Assembly: GCA_036186865.1 (NCBI GenBank) | Contig: AP025043.1 | Location: 28,037,813 to 28,101,812, forward strand | DNA: 64,000 nucleotides | Direction: 5' to 3' | DNA from: Eustoma russellianum | Taxonomy: Eukaryota; Streptophyta; Magnoliopsida; Gentianales; Gentianaceae | Shown here: positions 44,664 to 54,055 of the stretch, piece by piece | How the letters are laid out: each line of letters opens with the position of its first letter | Position numbering within the stretch: the first letter of the stretch is position 1 | Made by a program: the position numbers and the translations under genes | The notes under the pieces: model-generated | Told to the model about the DNA's origin: nothing | Database searches by the model: none | The model's input: the letters and a program-made list of their open reading frames with translations, nothing else

Positions 44664-45959
44664 TGATGAGCCCACGATGGGGTCAACGCAACATATTTTC
44701 ATGTATCATTTATTGTCATATGTTAGTTATGTAAGACATGACATTTCACTGTTCACTCCGCACACACTAGTGCTAGTTCTTATGTCTTATTGCCTAACTA
44801 ACCCTTAGGACATGTCATATATGTTGTGCATATTGTGTTTGTTGCTTGGTGTCTTTGAAGATAGGTCAAAGAGAGCTTTACATTGAAGAAGCATGAACAC
44901 CGATCGGTCCATGTCCCATATGATCGGATGATATCATTGTTCAAACAAAGCTTGAAGATGCAAATTAGAATCTGAATTTTTGTTCAAGCAAGGAGGTGAT
45001 AAGCAAGTAGCTTACAAGCAAGGAGGTGACAAGCACCCATGTCAAAATCTGATTTCTTCTTCACGTTAAAATGGTTGAAACAAGCTGCTCATTTAATGAA
45101 CCAATAGAAAGAAGTCTTGCAAATGTACAAACCAATCAAAAACAAGTGAAGAAAAGCAAGCAAGCTGCACAACAAATGATCCAATCAAACTCATTCAAGA
45201 AGGAAGGCTGGTTTATGGTTAAATGTGTTGAATATTCAAAGCCTAAACTGCAACCAGTCAAAATGGAGTTCAAACCAAGCTGCTCAATACAATATCCAAT
45301 CAAATTTTGGCTGAAATCAACCATAGAAGAAACGTGAATCAAGCTTAAACCTTTGAAAATTCAAAGCCAACTTGCAACCAATCAAAAGGCCATTTCAAAG
45401 CAAGCTGCTCCATGTCTTAACCAATCAAATTGATCAAGAAAAAGGCTGGAAACAAGGCACGAGAAGCACGGCAAAAGCAACCAGAATTTTGGAGCCAAAG
45501 TTGTTCAAAGCAAGCACCTTATTTTTAGTCTTGTACTTTGTACATTAAAACTTGTACTCTTTATCATTTTCATTTGTTATAAATAGCATAGGAAGCTGAA
45601 TGAACAAACAACAATATACAACTATTATCAATACATTTCAACCAGAATTTCCCTTGAGGAGTTATCAACATTTCAAGTTGAAGTTTAAGACCACTCACGG
45701 TTTTCTTTCAAGTTACTAGCCTAGAACTTGTTAGTATTTGCTTCATCTTTTGGTTTACAGCATCTTAGGGTCTCATTGAGGTTTTAGATGTGTTGGAGTG
45801 CCAAAGAGGGAGAGGTGTTGGCATAAATTGAGCCAAGAACAACGGTTAAAGATCAATGGGTATCTTTGAGATGTTCTTTGACATGGCTTGTGTTCAAATC
45901 AGTTTGGAATAGGAGACAAAGTCCTTGGAAATGTTTTCTGGCCTTCATTTGGCTCATCA
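44664..45959 (+). repeat. N-a 5' LTR (1296 bp)
   Basis: TGATGAGCCCACGATGGGG...GGCTCATCA. The first roughly 280 bp are unrelated to the pol-tail-coding start of the family II LTR. The remainder (from the AAGCTTGAAGATGCAA region on) is homologous to family II LTRs, including CCAATCAAA-rich U3 and the U5 end. TATAAATA at 45578-45585 is the probable TATA box. Confidence 0.93.
45578..45585 (+). promoter_or_regulatory. TATA box of N-a 5' LTR
   Basis: TATAAATA is preceded by TTTGT and followed by GCATAGG. The 3' LTR has TGATAAATA at the same place (T-to-G), so only the 5' LTR keeps the canonical box. Confidence 0.6.
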
Positions 45960-45961
45960 AT

Positions 45962-45973
45962 TGGTATCAGAGC
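45962..45973 (+). promoter_or_regulatory. Primer binding site of N-a
   Basis: TGGTATCAGAGC lies two bases after the LTR end and is complementary to the 3' end of plant initiator-Met tRNA. It is the same site as in families I and II. Confidence 0.9.
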
Positions 45974-47739
45974 ATTGGTTAGTCTTCTATTCATGTTTAC
46001 ATTGTTTAAATTTGCATATGAATGATGCTGCCCAAATCTTGTAGTGAACTGTTTTTTCGTTTAGAGCCTGTTTGTTTAGGTAGTTAGTTTATGTTTTTAA
46101 AGTGCTTGTTAGATAGTTTACTTTAGTTTGGTAAATTAATTTTAAGTAGCAAAACCGAAAACCACCACAAAAAGAACTTAGACTAGACTTAAGTGTGTTA
46201 GAACCTGTTTGTGTAGTCTAGTTAAAAAACCGTGTGTAACCTGATTGTTCTTGTTCAATCTAGCTTAGATAATGTTCATTAGGTCGTAATCTAGAAGTTT
46301 AAATGGTAGTTTAGTTGAGTCCTTAAAATAGAAAACTTGAACACAAAAATAGATTAGTTGATAGTTTAGTTTGTAATCAAGTTGTTAAATTCTGATTTTT
46401 GTAGTTGTGTGCAAGCTGTTTTAGACGTTGTGGTGCTGCCTTATTTAGCTTAGTTAGACTAGTTTACAACATAGTTTAAAGGTATAGTTGGTTGTTTAGT
46501 TTAGCACGAGAAATCCGAAAACTAAAGAACAAAACAAGTAGTTTTAGTTAACTATGTATGCTGCCTAGTTTCTAGTTGATATACGTGTGTTAAGTAGACT
46601 TGCATCTAGGATCATCTAGTTTAGAAACTAATTGCATCATACAAACGAAAACCAACACAAAAACAAGTAGAATAGATAATTTTAAAAAAACAAAACAAAA
46701 CAAGTTAGCTTAGTTTGCATCAAAGCTGATTTCCATTAGTTGATATAGTAATCAGCCTTATAAATTGCATTTAGAAACAAATAAGTTGCATTTAGCCATC
46801 TTAAGATTAGTTAGATCATTTACATCAAAAACAGAAAAAGAAAAAAAAAAGATAAGTGCCCAAAACCGTGTGTTTAGAACAACCTTTTAAAGCTCATTTG
46901 AAATCTTGGTGTATGCTAATAGCTTTATCTTTTTGTTGATTTCAATTGTTTCAAACAACTTGTTGGACTTAGATACATTCTGAAAATTAGGAATTGTTTA
47001 AGCCCCACACTGTTAAAGAGCTATCCAATTGTTGTTTTAGATCAATTTCTGAACTTACATTGCAATATATACAATTTGAACTTGTTGTAATTGTGAATTG
47101 AACTCCCACTACATAGTGTTTAGCCGTGTTGTGTACGAGGAACTTTCAAATTCCAAATACAACAAACTTTGTGCAATTAAAGGCCGTGGGCAATGTCTCA
47201 TGTAGGCCGTGAGGAGTAGTCTCACACAATCAAGCAAACCATCCAAAGAAAGAAAATTAAGCTTGATTGAGAAATACGCGAGAGAAAAGCCAATATTTGT
47301 CAACAAGTAAGAGGCAAGACAAGAGAGAATTGCACAAGAAAGCCAAGTGAGGAAAAAGCCCAAAGTTAAACGTTGCAAAAAGGGAAAATCCCTGTGCAAA
47401 GCTCAAAAGAAAGAAAGTGCCCAAACCAAACCCCAAAGTGTTGTAGTTTTGAGATATTGAAAGTTTCTAAAGCAAACCCTTGCTAGCACTTTGTTTGTGT
47501 GTCTTTACTTTCACTTTACTACAATTGATAATTGCATATGCTGTAGAGTAAATTGAGGGATTGTCTTAAAACAACCCCGTAGATTTCTTTCAGCCCGAAC
47601 AACAATTTGACTTCTGTAATTTACTTGAATCCTTAGGAGAAATAGTCCAAGTTGTTGTTTTAAGGAATTGTCAACATAAAGTAGAGCATTTGCAACTTGT
47701 CAATATTTTAATTGGCTTTTGAGATTGTTTTGATTAAAC
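45974..47739 (+). other. N-a 5' leader
   Basis: A 1.77-kb A/T-rich untranslated region with repeated GTTTAGTTTAG-type motifs and no long ORF. It is homologous to the leader of N-b (55352-57156) and to the remnant at 51394-52142. The stretch before the ORF (GTAAATTGAGGGATTGTCTTAAAACAA) resembles the family III leader, consistent with a gag region shared by descent. Confidence 0.75.
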
Positions 47740-49036
47740 ATGATTCTAAAAACCATTTGGGGAGTTGAATGCCATAGGAGAGACTATGATGAACTGGAAA
47801 AACGTATGAACTCCTTTGGTCGTACGAATGGTTTATGGGTTGGATATTGGGAATGTAAAACTCCTAGATATCAAACTCTTCCTCAGTGCAATAAAGACGT
47901 TAGTGCATATTACAATGAAATGCTTGATGATTTGTACTATGCTTATGTTGAAGAACATGAGGAATTAAGCATGATTAGGTTCTTTGCTGGATTAGATAAA
48001 GAGATCGCTGATTGCATGTTGTCTGAAAAATTCTCATCACTTTGTGACATGTATAAAAAGGCAAAGATTGTTCAATCAAACCTAATCCCATGGCAAGTTA
48101 ATCAAAACTATGGGTATGAACTGAACTCTTGTGATTCTGAAAATGACAAACCAAATCCAGTTAAGTTAAGCAATTTGAGTCAGCCTATGGATAATATTGA
48201 AAATGCATTGCTTCAACTTAGAGACATGGTGCAAGTATTGATAGAATCTGAAAAGAACAAAGACTTGCAATCTGACATTTCTATGAATGATGGTTTGTCT
48301 GAAATTAGCCCCCAACATGCCTGAAACTGGAACTCCTTTATCTGAATTGCATGTTCAACCTTGTGTACTGTCTGAAGAAGACCCTTCACTTGAATCTGTT
48401 GGTGATTTCCAAAGTGTTAGTCGTTTGCTTATAGATGATGTTAATTGTGATAACACTTTGTCTGAAAATGATTTACATTGTGACATGCATATAAATGAAA
48501 TCCCTGTGTATGATCTGCATTCTGCTGAGATGCTTGTTTCTGGGTTACAATCTGAATTACATCCTGTATATTTCATTGATGACATTGATGTAAGTAATTC
48601 TGTTGAGAATGACATTGATAAACTAGATTCTTATGATTTGATGTTAGCTGAACTAGATTGTCTACTTGATGTAGAGCTTGGTCATGATGTCATTATTGAA
48701 ATAGATTCAGCTATAAATGAACATAAATCCTTGGATGAACTAGTTAATGAATTGAATGACATATTTAGTATAGATGAAGACTCTATTTCTGAAATATCTA
48801 TTTCATCTCATCTTGTTGAATGTCTGCCTGTTGTCATCTCAATTGATACATCTTGTCTAAATATTGCACATGTCTGTAAGATTGGTACATTTAGTGTTAA
48901 CATGTTGCAATGTGCTTTTTGGATGTTGTTTTATCTGTTAGAATGTATGTGTTCTAAAATTTTTGTTATCATATTGTTAATACATCCTAAACATTTTAGA
49001 AAGCGTGTACACACCTTATTCTTTCTTCAAAGATAA
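47740..49036 (+). pseudogene. N-a derived Gag-like ORF (frameshifted)
   Basis: Two overlapping frames (47740-48324 and 48287-49036) make one gene broken by an extra C: this copy has five Cs at 48309-48313 (TTAGCCCCCAAC), N-b has four. Without that base the gene would be 431 codons, as N-b confirms. The N-terminal half is recognisably Ty3/gypsy capsid: VSAYYNEMLDDL and MIRFFAGLDKEIADC align with VDEYYKELEHLL and MARFLAGLNKEIAFK of families II and III. There is no CCHC knuckle. The C-terminal half is strongly acidic (many D/E, few K/R) with recurring short SE/LxSEL-like motifs and ends in a hydrophobic stretch (MLFYLLECMCSKIFVII) and a basic tail. Function is unknown; a Gag-derived particle or packaging protein that depends on a family II partner is my inference. 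Confidence 0.82.
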
Positions 49037-49153
49037 GGATGCACCAAGGTATTTCACCTTCACCATTTGTATTATCATGTTCCTATTTGGTTATGGTGTA
49101 GTTGAGCATACGTGTACATCCTAAACCCCTATCCCTTATTCTATCCATGTTGA
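49037..49153 (+). other. N-a 3' untranslated region before the hairpin
   Basis: About 117 bp between the ORF stop and the pre-PPT hairpin; non-coding, with nothing recognised. It is conserved in N-b (53939-54055). Confidence 0.6.
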
Positions 49154-49188
49154 GATTCGAGGACGAATCATTTTCAAGAGGGAGGGAA
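49154..49188 (+). promoter_or_regulatory. Pre-PPT hairpin and PPT of N-a, non-coding
   Basis: A perfect GATTCGAGGACGAATC at 49154-49169, then PPT AAGAGGGAGGGAA (49176-49188) next to TGATGAG. The ORF ended at 49036, so the hairpin is kept here without coding for protein. Confidence 0.85.
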
Positions 49189-50483
49189 TGATGAGCCCAC
49201 GATGGGGTCAACGCAACATATTTTCATGTATCATTTATTGTCATATGTTAGTTATGTAAGACATGACATTTCACTGTTCACTCCGCATACACTAGTGCTA
49301 GTTCTTATGTCTTATTGCCTAACTAACCCTTAGGACATGTCATATATGTTGTGCATATTGTGTTTGTTGCTTGGTGTCTTTGAAGATAGGTCAAAGAGAG
49401 CTTTACATTGAAGAAGCATGAACACCGATCGGTCCATGTCCCATATGATCGGATGATATAATTGTTCAAACAAAGCTTGAAGATGCAAATTAGAATCTGA
49501 ATTTTTGTTCAAGCAAGGAGGTGATAAGCAAGTAGCTTACAAGCAAGGAGGTGACAAGCACCCATGTCAAAATCTGATTTCTTCTTCACGTTAAAATGGT
49601 TGAAACAAGCTGCTCATTTCATGAACCAATAGAAAGAAGTCTTGCAAATGTACAAACCAATCAAAAACAAGTGAAGAAAAGCAAGCAAGCTGCACAACAA
49701 ATGATCCAATCAAACTCATTCAAGAAGGAAGGCTGGTTTATGGTTAAATGTGTTGAATATTCAAAGCCTAAACTACAACCAATCAAAATAGAGTTCAAAC
49801 CAAGCTGCTCAATACAATATCCAATCAAATTTTGGCTGAAATCAACCATAGAAGAAACGTGAATCAAGCTTAAACCTTTGAAAATTCAAAGCCAACTTGC
49901 AACCAATCAAAAGGCCATTTCAAAGAAAGCTGCTCCATGTCTTAACCAATCAAATTGATCAAGAAAAAGGCTGGAAACAAGGCACGAGAAGCACGGCAAA
50001 AGCAACCAGAATTTTGGAGCCAAAGTTGTTCAAAGCAAGCACCTTATTTTTAGTCTTGTACTTTGTACATTAAAACTTGTACTCTTTATCATTTTCATTT
50101 GTGATAAATAGCATAGGAAGCTGAATGAACAAACAACAATATACAACTATTATCAATACATTTCAACAGAATTTCCCTTGAGGAGTTATCAACATTTCAA
50201 GTTGAAGTTTAAGACCACTCACGGTTTTCTTTCAAGTTCCTAGCCTAGAACTTGTTAGTATTTGCTTCATCTTTTGGTTTACAGCATCTTAGGGTCTCAT
50301 TGAGGTTTTAGATGTGTTGGAGTGACAAAGAGGGAGAGGTGTTGGCATAAATTGAGCCAAGAACAACGGTTAAAGATCAAGGGGTATTTTTGAGATGTTC
50401 TTTGACATGGCTTGTGTTCAAATCAGTTTGTAATAGGAGACAAAGTCCTTGGCAACGTTTTCTAGCCTTCATTTGGCTCATCA
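49189..50483 (+). repeat. N-a 3' LTR (1295 bp)
   Basis: Matches 44664-45959 with a one-base deletion (TTTCAACAGAATT against TTTCAACCAGAATT) and about 16 substitutions. Confidence 0.94.
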
Positions 50484-50488
50484 TTGAC
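50484..50488. repeat. Right target-site duplication of N-a (TTGAC)
   Basis: Partner of 44659-44663. Confidence 0.95.
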
Positions 50489-51102
50489 CTTGTTGTAGAC
50501 GGAAAGGCGTCCTGGGCTGTGTTCTAGGAAAACTCAAAGGATTAGTCCGAAAAGAAGGGTTAGAAGTTTTTACCTTCAATTGTCTTTCCACTTTCTCGGC
50601 AATGTGAACCATAGAAGCCAGATCAGAGTAAGGTGTAAGTTCCACCTTAAATGCAATCTCTTTGTTCAAACCAGCTAGAAATCTAGCCATTGTGGCTTCC
50701 TCAGCTTCTTCTATGTTAGCCTTGGTAAGCAGATGTTCTAATTCTTTATAAAATTCATCAACAGATCTATTACCTTGAGAAAGTTGTTGCAATTTCTGGA
50801 AAATGCTTCTTTCATAGGAAGGAGATATGAATCTCTTCCTCATCTCTTGTTTCAGCTCGGACCAAGTAACAACAGCGGGCTGTCTTGTTCTTCTCCGGGT
50901 GTTCTTCAATTGCTCCCACCATAGTAAAGCATAATCTACAAATTCAAAAGTTGCATACCGCACTTTGCCCAATTCAGAATAGTTAGTGCAAGAATACATA
51001 TGATTTTGTTTCCCATTGCAGATATGTTTCAGGATCACTTTTTCCTTGGAAGGAGGGTATTGTCAGTTTAGTAGTAATGAACTCTTCTTCAAGATGTTCA
51101 TC
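50484..51102 (-). pseudogene. gag: II-b gag, capsid part (upstream of N-a)
   Basis: Minus-strand gag from 51102 to the N-a junction: remnant EEEFITTKLTIPSFQGKSD, then YSCTNYSELGKVRYATFEF, LLWWEQLKNTRRRTRQPA, SVDEFYKELEHLL and MARFLAGLNKEIAFK, then the basic linker up to RLQQGQ, where N-a interrupts. It continues at 44663 on the other side of N-a. There is a frame break near 51015 (lost bases in WETK). The gag N-terminus, leader and 5' LTR are missing because an LTR end (TGATGAG, 51103) abuts the gag sequence. Confidence 0.88.
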
Positions 51103-51393
51103 TGATGAGCCAAACGAAGGCTAGAAAAACGTTCCAAGGACTTTGTCTCCTATTCCAAATTGATTTGAACCTCAGTTATGGCAAAGAACATCACAATGAC
51201 ACCCCTTGAACTGCAACCGTTTGTTCTTGGCTCAATTTATACCAACACCTCTTCCTCTTTGGCATTCCAACACATCTAAAACCTCATTGAGACCCTAAGA
51301 TGCTGTAAACCAAAAATGAAGTAAATACTAACAAGTTCTAGGCTATGAACTTGGAAGAAAACCGTAAGTGGTCTTAAACTTCAACTAGACAAG
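51103..51393 (-). repeat. LTR 3'-end fragment in II-b gag
   Basis: Starts with TGATGAGCCAAACG (complement of the LTR end) directly against gag and resembles 52157-52447, but stops after CAACTAGACAAG and jumps into leader sequence. The possible target site next to it is TCATC, with no visible partner. Confidence 0.85.
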
Positions 51394-52142
51394 AAAACTA
51401 AATTGTTTCGGCTTTTTTTTGATTTATCTATTCTACTTGTTTTTGTTTTGGTTTTCGTTTGTATGATGCAATCAGTTTCTAAGCTAGATGATACTAGATG
51501 CAAGTGTTTATGTATTCAACACAACAAACGTGTATCAACTAGAGACTAGGCAGCATACATAGGTAACTAAAACTACTTGTTTTGTTCTTTAGTTTTCATA
51601 TTTCTTGAAGTAAACTAAACAACCAACTATACCTTTAAACTATGTTGTAAACTAGTCTAACTAAGCTAAATAAGGCAGCAACTAAAACGTCTAAAACAGA
51701 TTGCACACAACTACTAAAACAGAATTTTAACAACTTGATTACAAACTAAACTATCAACTAATCTATTTTTGTGTTCAAGTTTTCCGTTTTAAGGAATCAC
51801 TAAACTACCGTTTAAACTTCTGGATTAGGACCTAATGAACATTGTCTAAGCTAGATTGAACTAGAACAACAAGTTTTACACACGGTTTTAATCTAAACTA
51901 CACAAAGGGATTCTAACAACACTTAGGTATAGTCTAAGTTCTTTTTGTGGTGTTTTCGGTTTTGCTACTTAAACTAACTTACCAAACTATTGTAAACTAT
52001 CTAATAAACACTTTAAAACATAAAGTAACTATCTAAATTAACAGATTCTAAAGGGACATAAAAACAGTTTACTACACGGTTTGGGCAGCATCATATATAT
52101 GCAAGTTTAAACAATGTAAACATGAATAGAAGACTAACCAAC
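51394..52142 (-). other. Leader fragment, near copy of 56411-57156
   Basis: Non-coding leader almost identical to the N-b leader; only scattered single-base differences were seen (for example CAACTAATC against CAACCAATC). No ORF or other site recognised. Confidence 0.8.
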
Positions 52143-52154
52143 GCTCTGATACCA
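52143..52154 (-). promoter_or_regulatory. Primer binding site of remnant
   Basis: The minus strand reads TGGTATCAGAGC, two bases from the LTR end. Confidence 0.85.
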
Positions 52155-52156
52155 AT

Positions 52157-53340
52157 TGATGAGCCAAACGAAGGCTAGAAAAATGTTCCAAGGACTTTGT
52201 CTCCTATTCCAAATTGATTTGAACCTCAGCTATGGCAAAGAAAATCACAATGACACCCCTTGAACTGTAACCGTTTGTTCTTGGCTCAATTTATACCAAC
52301 ACCTCTTCCTCTTTGGCATTCCAACACATCTAAAACCTCATTGAGATCCTAAGATGTTGTAAACCAAAAATGAAGTAAATACTAACAAGTTCTAGGCTAT
52401 GAACTTGGAAGAAAACCGTAAGTGGTCTTAAACTTCAACTAGACAAGTTGAGAATTCCTTAAAGGAAATTTTGATTGAAATGTATTTGAATTGTGTTTTT
52501 GTACATTCAGCTTCTTAACCTACTTATAACAACGAAAATTACAAAGTGTACAAGGTTTAAAGTACAAAGTACAAGACTAAAAATGACATGCTTGCTTGGA
52601 ACTTGTTTGAGCAACTTTTGGTTCCAAGAAGCTGGTTGCTTGCCGTGCTTCCCATGCTTTGTTTTCAGCCTTCTTTCTTGATCAATTTGATTGGATATTA
52701 CTTGGAGCAGCTTGCTTTGAATTAGGCTTTGATTGGTTGTAGTTTAGGCTTTGAATATTCAAACCAATTAAGGATTTTGATTGGATTTTGATTGGATCAA
52801 TTGTTGTGCAGCTTGCCTACTTGTCTTCAACTTGATTGTGATTGGTTTGAACATTTGCAAGACTTCTTCCTATTGGTTAAAGCTTTGAGCAGCTTCTCCA
52901 TCCTTGTTTCAACGTGAAGAAGAATTCAGATTTGACATGGGTGCTTGTCACCACCTTGCTTGTAAGCTACTTGCTTATCACCTCCTTGCTTGGACAAAAA
53001 TTCAGGTTCCAATTGTATTTTCAAGCTAAGTACGTGTACCTGAAAGACAAGGCAATAATATAACACAAACTATCCTAAAACAAGGTTAACCAACCAACAA
53101 TATTAAAAAGAACAACTAAAGATATGTACAACATGCTTTTGATACAACTAGATCAAAGCTTGTATCATATAAACCCAATGGACATCATCTCTGCTTGGTT
53201 CATCCTCTTCATGCCTGTAAAGAAATGATTCAACACAATGTAACAACTTCTTAGCCATACTCCTTGTTATGGGACCTGTGCGGGGCAGTGAGGTGTCATC
53301 ATCAGTGTTTGTATCCACAAGGTTAGGCTGTAGCTCATCA
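52157..53340 (-). repeat. Complete family II-type LTR (1184 bp) shared by two remnants
   Basis: On the minus strand it runs from TGATGAGCTACAG (53340) to GGCTCATCA (52157). Its length and GCTACAG start match II-c. The U3 start encodes the pol tail (GPITRSMAKKL...ESFLYRH...MIQALI). Confidence 0.88.
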
Positions 53341-53612
53341 TTCCCTCCCACTTGAGAAGGATTGGTCCACGAATCTGAATCAATACTAAATGGAGAAAGG
53401 TCAGCAACATTAAAAGTTTTAGAGATAGGACCATACTTTTCTTCAGGAAGATCGAGAACATAGGCATTATCACCAAGCCGTTTCAACACTTTGAACGGTC
53501 CATCACCTCTTGGCTTCAACTTTGAGTCCTTTTCCTTAGGGAATCTTTCTTTCCTCAAATGTAACCAAACAAGATCACCAGGCTCAAATATAACAACTTT
53601 ACGATTCCTGTT
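53148..53612 (-). pseudogene. pol: Family II pol C-terminal fragment
   Basis: Only the last part of pol remains: KVVIFEPGDLVWLHL (53612-53561), then RKERFPKEKDSKLKPRGDGPFKVLKRLGDNAYVLD, FNVADLSPFSIDSDS and, from 53340 down, the LTR-encoded tail GPITRSMAKKLLHCVESFLYRH...MIQALI. The upstream cut is at NRNRK, where the N-b LTR fragment begins. The pre-PPT hairpin has two changes (GATTCGTGGACCAATC on the coding strand). There is no catalytic domain. Confidence 0.9.
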
Positions 53613-53903
53613 TAGCTTTGTTTGAACAATGATATCATCCGATTAGATGGGACATGGATCGATCGGTGTTCATGCTTCTTCAATGTAAAGCTCTCTTTGA
53701 CCTATCTTCAAAGACACCAAGCAACAAACACAAGATACACAACATATATGACATGTCCTAAGGGTTAGTTAAGACTATAAGACATACAAAGTAGCACTAG
53801 TGTGTGCGGAGTTAACAGTGATATGCCATGTCTTACAGAACTAACATGTGACAATAAATGATACATGAAAATATGTTGCGTTGACCCCATCGTGGGTTCA
53901 TCA
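53613..53903 (-). repeat. N-b 3' LTR fragment (U3 start)
   Basis: On the minus strand it starts TGATGAACCCACGATGGGG (53903) and matches the first part of the N-a LTR, then stops at AAACAAAGCT where family II pol begins. Confidence 0.85.
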
Positions 53904-53938
53904 TTCCCTCCCTCTTGAAAATGACTCGTCCTCGAATC
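53904..53938 (-). promoter_or_regulatory. PPT and pre-PPT hairpin of N-b
   Basis: The minus strand reads GATTCGAGGACGAGTC (53938-53923, one stem change, still able to form a G-T pair in RNA as G-U) followed by AAGAGGGAGGGAA. Confidence 0.75.
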
Positions 53939-54055
53939 TCAACATGAATAGAATAAGGGATAGGGGTTTAGGATGTACACATATGCTCAACTACACCATA
54001 ACCAAATAGGAACATGATAATACAAATGGTGAAGGTGAAATACCTTGGTGCATCC

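Larger units (their letters stand above)
44664..50483 (+). mobile_element. Non-autonomous Ty3/gypsy-related element N-a, complete
   Basis: A full structure: 5' LTR 44664-45959, PBS 45962-45973, long leader, Gag-like ORF 47740-49036, PPT 49176-49188, 3' LTR 49189-50483, flanked by TTGAC. There is no protease, RT, RNase H or integrase. The two LTRs differ by about 16 substitutions and one single-base deletion by eye (a little over 1 percent), so the insertion is relatively recent. It interrupts the gag of II-b. Confidence 0.95.
35528..50917 (-). repeat. Right arm of 9.56-kb inverted duplication (left arm 6292-15855)
   Basis: This arm, once the 5825 bp of the N-a insertion and one target-site copy are removed, is 9565 bp. 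The left arm is 9564 bp. Both carry family II inserted in the family III leader at the same base and the I-b LTR inserted in family III pol at the same base. Gag ORFs of 509 codons in the two arms differ at about five residues. Confidence 0.9.
39651..51102 (-). mobile_element. Family II element II-b (inverted copy, interrupted by N-a)
   Basis: A minus-strand element with 3' LTR 39651-40981, pol, protease and gag to 44663, then the N-a insertion (44664-50483), then more gag (50484-51102). It ends inside gag at 51102 where an LTR terminus begins. It corresponds to II-a, but much of its RT/RNase H is closer to II-c. Confidence 0.9.
51103..53612 (-). mobile_element. Recombined remnant: LTR fragment, leader, shared LTR, pol end
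   Basis: In + order: the terminal 291 bp of a family II-type LTR (51103-51393), a leader fragment (51394-52142), a PBS (52143-52154), a complete LTR (52157-53340) and the end of a family II pol (to 53612). The complete LTR has a PBS on its 3' side and a PPT plus pol on its 5' side, so it acts as 5' LTR to one element and 3' LTR to another. Confidence 0.82.

Noticed and set aside
6292..50917. Large inverted repeats as terminal repeats of a DNA transposon
   Set aside because: The arms are pieces of nested LTR elements cut at arbitrary points (406 bp into an LTR), with no transposase and no matching target duplication.
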